Shown here one piece after another: positions 6,256-6,503 of a stretch of 6,503 bases of DNA. The translations under genes were made by a program, and so were the position numbers. Positions within the stretch are counted from its first letter, which is position 1, and each line of letters begins with the position of its first letter. Below the pieces are notes generated by a model. That model ran no database searches and was not told where the DNA came from. It worked only from the letters and a program-made list of their open reading frames with translations. The stretch comes from Coxiellaceae bacterium. GTDB taxonomy: Bacteria; Pseudomonadota; Gammaproteobacteria; Coxiellales; Coxiellaceae. The stretch lies in the NCBI GenBank assembly GCA_003450655.1, contig DMFG01000101.1, positions 1 through 6,503 of the forward strand. Direction: 5' to 3'.

Positions 6256-6503
6256 ATGACAACACAGCAACCGGCGTATGCCCGCATACTATTAAAGATG
6301 AGTGGTGAGGCATTGATGGGGGGAGGCACTTCTGCCATTGAGCCTGCGACTATTGATCGTATGGTTTCGGAAATTAACGAAGTCCAAGCCTTAGGTGTCC
6401 AGGTTGCTATTGTCGTTGGTGGCGGTAATTTTTTTCGGGGGGCTGCATTATCTGAAATCGGCATTAGTCGAATTACAGGTGATTATATGGGTATGTTAGC
6501 AAC
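6256..6503 (+). CDS. pyrH: UMP kinase, N-terminal part (3' end outside window)
   Basis: UMP kinase phosphorylates UMP to UDP with ATP in pyrimidine nucleotide synthesis; the bacterial enzyme is a hexamer of the amino acid kinase fold. The first 82 codons are present and run off the right edge. Motifs seen: [13 protein letters not shown] (10-22), the ATP phosphate-binding start; [16 protein letters not shown] (47-62), the UMP/phosphate glycine loop, with Phe where many relatives have Ile or Leu; and [10 protein letters not shown] (73-82). AGGGAG at 6241-6246, inside the end of tsf, is the ribosome binding site, nine bases from the ATG. The five-base gap after tsf suggests a single operon and possibly coupled translation. 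In E. coli pyrH has a longer spacer and its own promoter. Confidence 0.97.
   Translation, partial: MTTQQPAYARILLKMSGEALMGGGTSAIEPATIDRMVSEINEVQALGVQVAIVVGGGNFFRGAALSEIGISRITGDYMGMLA

Noticed and set aside
6068..6464. Two overlapping minus-strand frames opposite tsf and pyrH
   Set aside because: They lie opposite conserved, clearly coding tsf and pyrH sequence and show no recognisable protein pattern.

Overview
The window reads as chromosomal DNA of a gammaproteobacterium. The evidence is a methionine aminopeptidase gene (map) divergent from rpsB-tsf-pyrH, the usual layout in that group, and protein sequences close in pattern to the E. coli counterparts. Base composition is moderately AT-rich (estimated by eye, not counted). 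The genus cannot be fixed from this window; an AT-leaning lineage such as the Legionella/Coxiella side of the class is possible but only a guess.

Layout. 3-221 (+) is the C-terminal end of a thioredoxin-fold protein. 222-354 is a gap holding a possible promoter and a strong Shine-Dalgarno. 355-2223 (+) encodes a 622-residue protein that I do not recognise: mostly charged and soluble-looking, with a hydrophobic hairpin near the C-terminus. 2303-3259 (+) is an intact aldo/keto reductase with the full catalytic tetrad. Only 15 bases separate it from 3275-4054 (-), an intact type I methionine aminopeptidase that converges on it. 4055-4253 is a divergent control region with candidate back-to-back promoters and a foldable rpsB leader. 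4254-5276 (+) is ribosomal protein S2 carrying a long Lys/Ala-rich C-terminal extension. 5369-6250 (+) is elongation factor Ts, and 6256-6503 (+) is the start of UMP kinase, cut by the window edge.

How they work together. rpsB, tsf and pyrH form the conserved translation/nucleotide cluster: S2 goes into the 30S subunit, EF-Ts recycles EF-Tu, and PyrH makes UDP for RNA and envelope precursors. Map trims the initiator methionine from new proteins and shares the intergenic control region with rpsB. The left half (thioredoxin-like end, unknown protein, aldo/keto reductase) looks like lineage-specific or accessory content on the same strand.

Most notable are the S2 tail of about 105 residues, whose last 47 residues resemble histone H1-like KKAA/KKPA repeats, a two-hairpin rpsB leader that ends on the ribosome binding site, and the unknown 622-residue protein. 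I found no RNA genes, CRISPR array, insertion sequence or phage signature.
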